Of a stretch of DNA of 64,000 bases, positions 63,158 to 64,000 are shown piece by piece. Position numbers and translations under genes: made by a program. Numbering within the stretch: the stretch's first letter is position 1; each line of letters opens with the position of its first letter. The notes below the pieces were generated by a model. The model was not told where the DNA came from, made no database searches, and worked only from the letters and a program-made list of their open reading frames with translations. The DNA comes from Druceiella hillmani (taxonomy: Eukaryota; Arthropoda; Insecta; Lepidoptera; Hepialidae), in the NCBI GenBank assembly GCA_039881145.1, contig JAYKKI010000008.1:29866501-29930500 (forward strand), in the 5' to 3' direction.

Positions 63158-64000
63158 CTAAATTGAAAAATATTAGAATAAATATAAATACACGTTATAA
63201 AATAAAATACTATTTAATTTCATGACTTACTGTGAAACGTGAAATATAGAATTAGAAATCCAGTTAGCTATGAAAAGCTAAAATGGAAGATATATCTCAT
63301 TGAGTATGGCTATTATTATATTATATATATATTTATTTTATCATGTCCGAAAAAATTATCAGTGGTATGAGTTTAGGAATAAAAATAATGTTATGAAATG
63401 ACTTAATACCATAAAATTATACCTTTTTGGAATCTGTGTAAATTATAAAATATGTTTTTGAAATAAAGTTCCATAAGGTTGCCATACATTTTTTTTACAC
63501 TATGCAATCTATCACATCATATCTATATAATGACTATATAATTTACACTATCATATCTAACAATACGTTCAAAAATCACTTTTCCAGTTTTATAATTAAA
63601 AAAATGCACATGTTTCAATAATAATGAATTGATTCAATTAATTGCCAATAATAACGAATGAATAACATTTTAATTAGGAAGACGAATGTTCTCCTAAAGA
63701 CCTTGGACAATAAAAAAGCAGTAATAATACCAAATAAAAAAAATTGTATTTCATGCGTAGGAACAAAAATTTTAAGATCAGATCTCTAAAACTTCTAGGC
63801 CTAAGATAATAAAATTATGTGTAATAATCCCCTCAATCACCAACATTTTGTTGGTCCGCACGTTACGGGACACTTGTATATCATGAATAACGATCAAAGA
63901 ATATTTAATTGTGATGATAGTCCCTTTTATTTATCACCGAAAGATAAACAAGTCTTGGTAAGAACGATTGAAAAAAGTATATAACCGTACAGAAAATGAT
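63158..64000 (-). other. Intron of the zinc-finger gene
   Basis: AT-rich, no further exon in consistent phase. A donor-like site near 63230 (minus) would end a 47-base exon whose phase introduces a stop downstream, so it was not used. Confidence 0.5.

Noticed and set aside
63180..63300. Possible extra upstream exon of the zinc-finger gene (acceptor TTTTAG, donor CA|GTAAGT, minus strand)
   Set aside because: Its phase would put a stop codon early in the 63026-63157 exon.

Overview
This is an AT-rich eukaryotic window with long introns, conventional GT-AG splice sites, many decayed DNA transposons and several long (TA)n arrays. It is insect nuclear DNA. Protein-level matches (a Wnt10 3' exon, a NINAC-type class III myosin) and the transposon mix (Helitron, mariner, hAT, piggyBac, RTE/jockey-like LINE) fit Lepidoptera best, but the order is inferred and is not shown directly.

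Layout. Bases 1-6557 are the last intron or 5' flank of Wnt10, whose terminal coding exon (6558-7043, + strand) is the only Wnt exon I can find. Bases 7044-19602 are mostly repeats, with one GC-richer island at 10.3-10.6 kb that could be a photoreceptor-type promoter and first exon. The dominant gene is ninaC (19603-44000, + strand). I resolved it into 16 coding exons whose splice phases all agree, giving a predicted protein of 1718 residues: Ste20-like kinase domain, class III myosin motor, two IQ motifs, and a long repeat-rich tail ending in VTDL. Two of the coding exons (28394-28498, and 32204-32294) are too short to appear as open reading frames with their own ATG. Introns 1 and 2, which split the kinase domain, hold most of the mobile elements: a tandem Helitron pair, a complete-ended hAT element with a perfect 8-bp target duplication, a mariner and a LINE fragment. 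Bases 44001-59967 are intergenic, with a nested hAT-like insertion, a piggyBac remnant and a large CAGGCA hexanucleotide array. On the minus strand, 59968-63157 is the 3' half of a gene with paired C2H2 zinc fingers (five exons, including a 21-base microexon); its 5' end lies beyond the right edge.

Biology. Wnt10 is a secreted signalling ligand, and its neighbourhood with ninaC also occurs in Drosophila as I recall it, so this is an old syntenic block. NINAC acts in photoreceptor microvilli, binding calmodulin, actin and PDZ scaffolds. The most notable point is that the kinase domain here carries HRN in place of HRD and GAP in place of GT/SP in the P+1 loop, while the ATP-binding Lys, the alpha-C Glu and DFG are kept. 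This suggests a pseudokinase or strongly altered kinase. I saw no tRNA, rRNA or CRISPR features.
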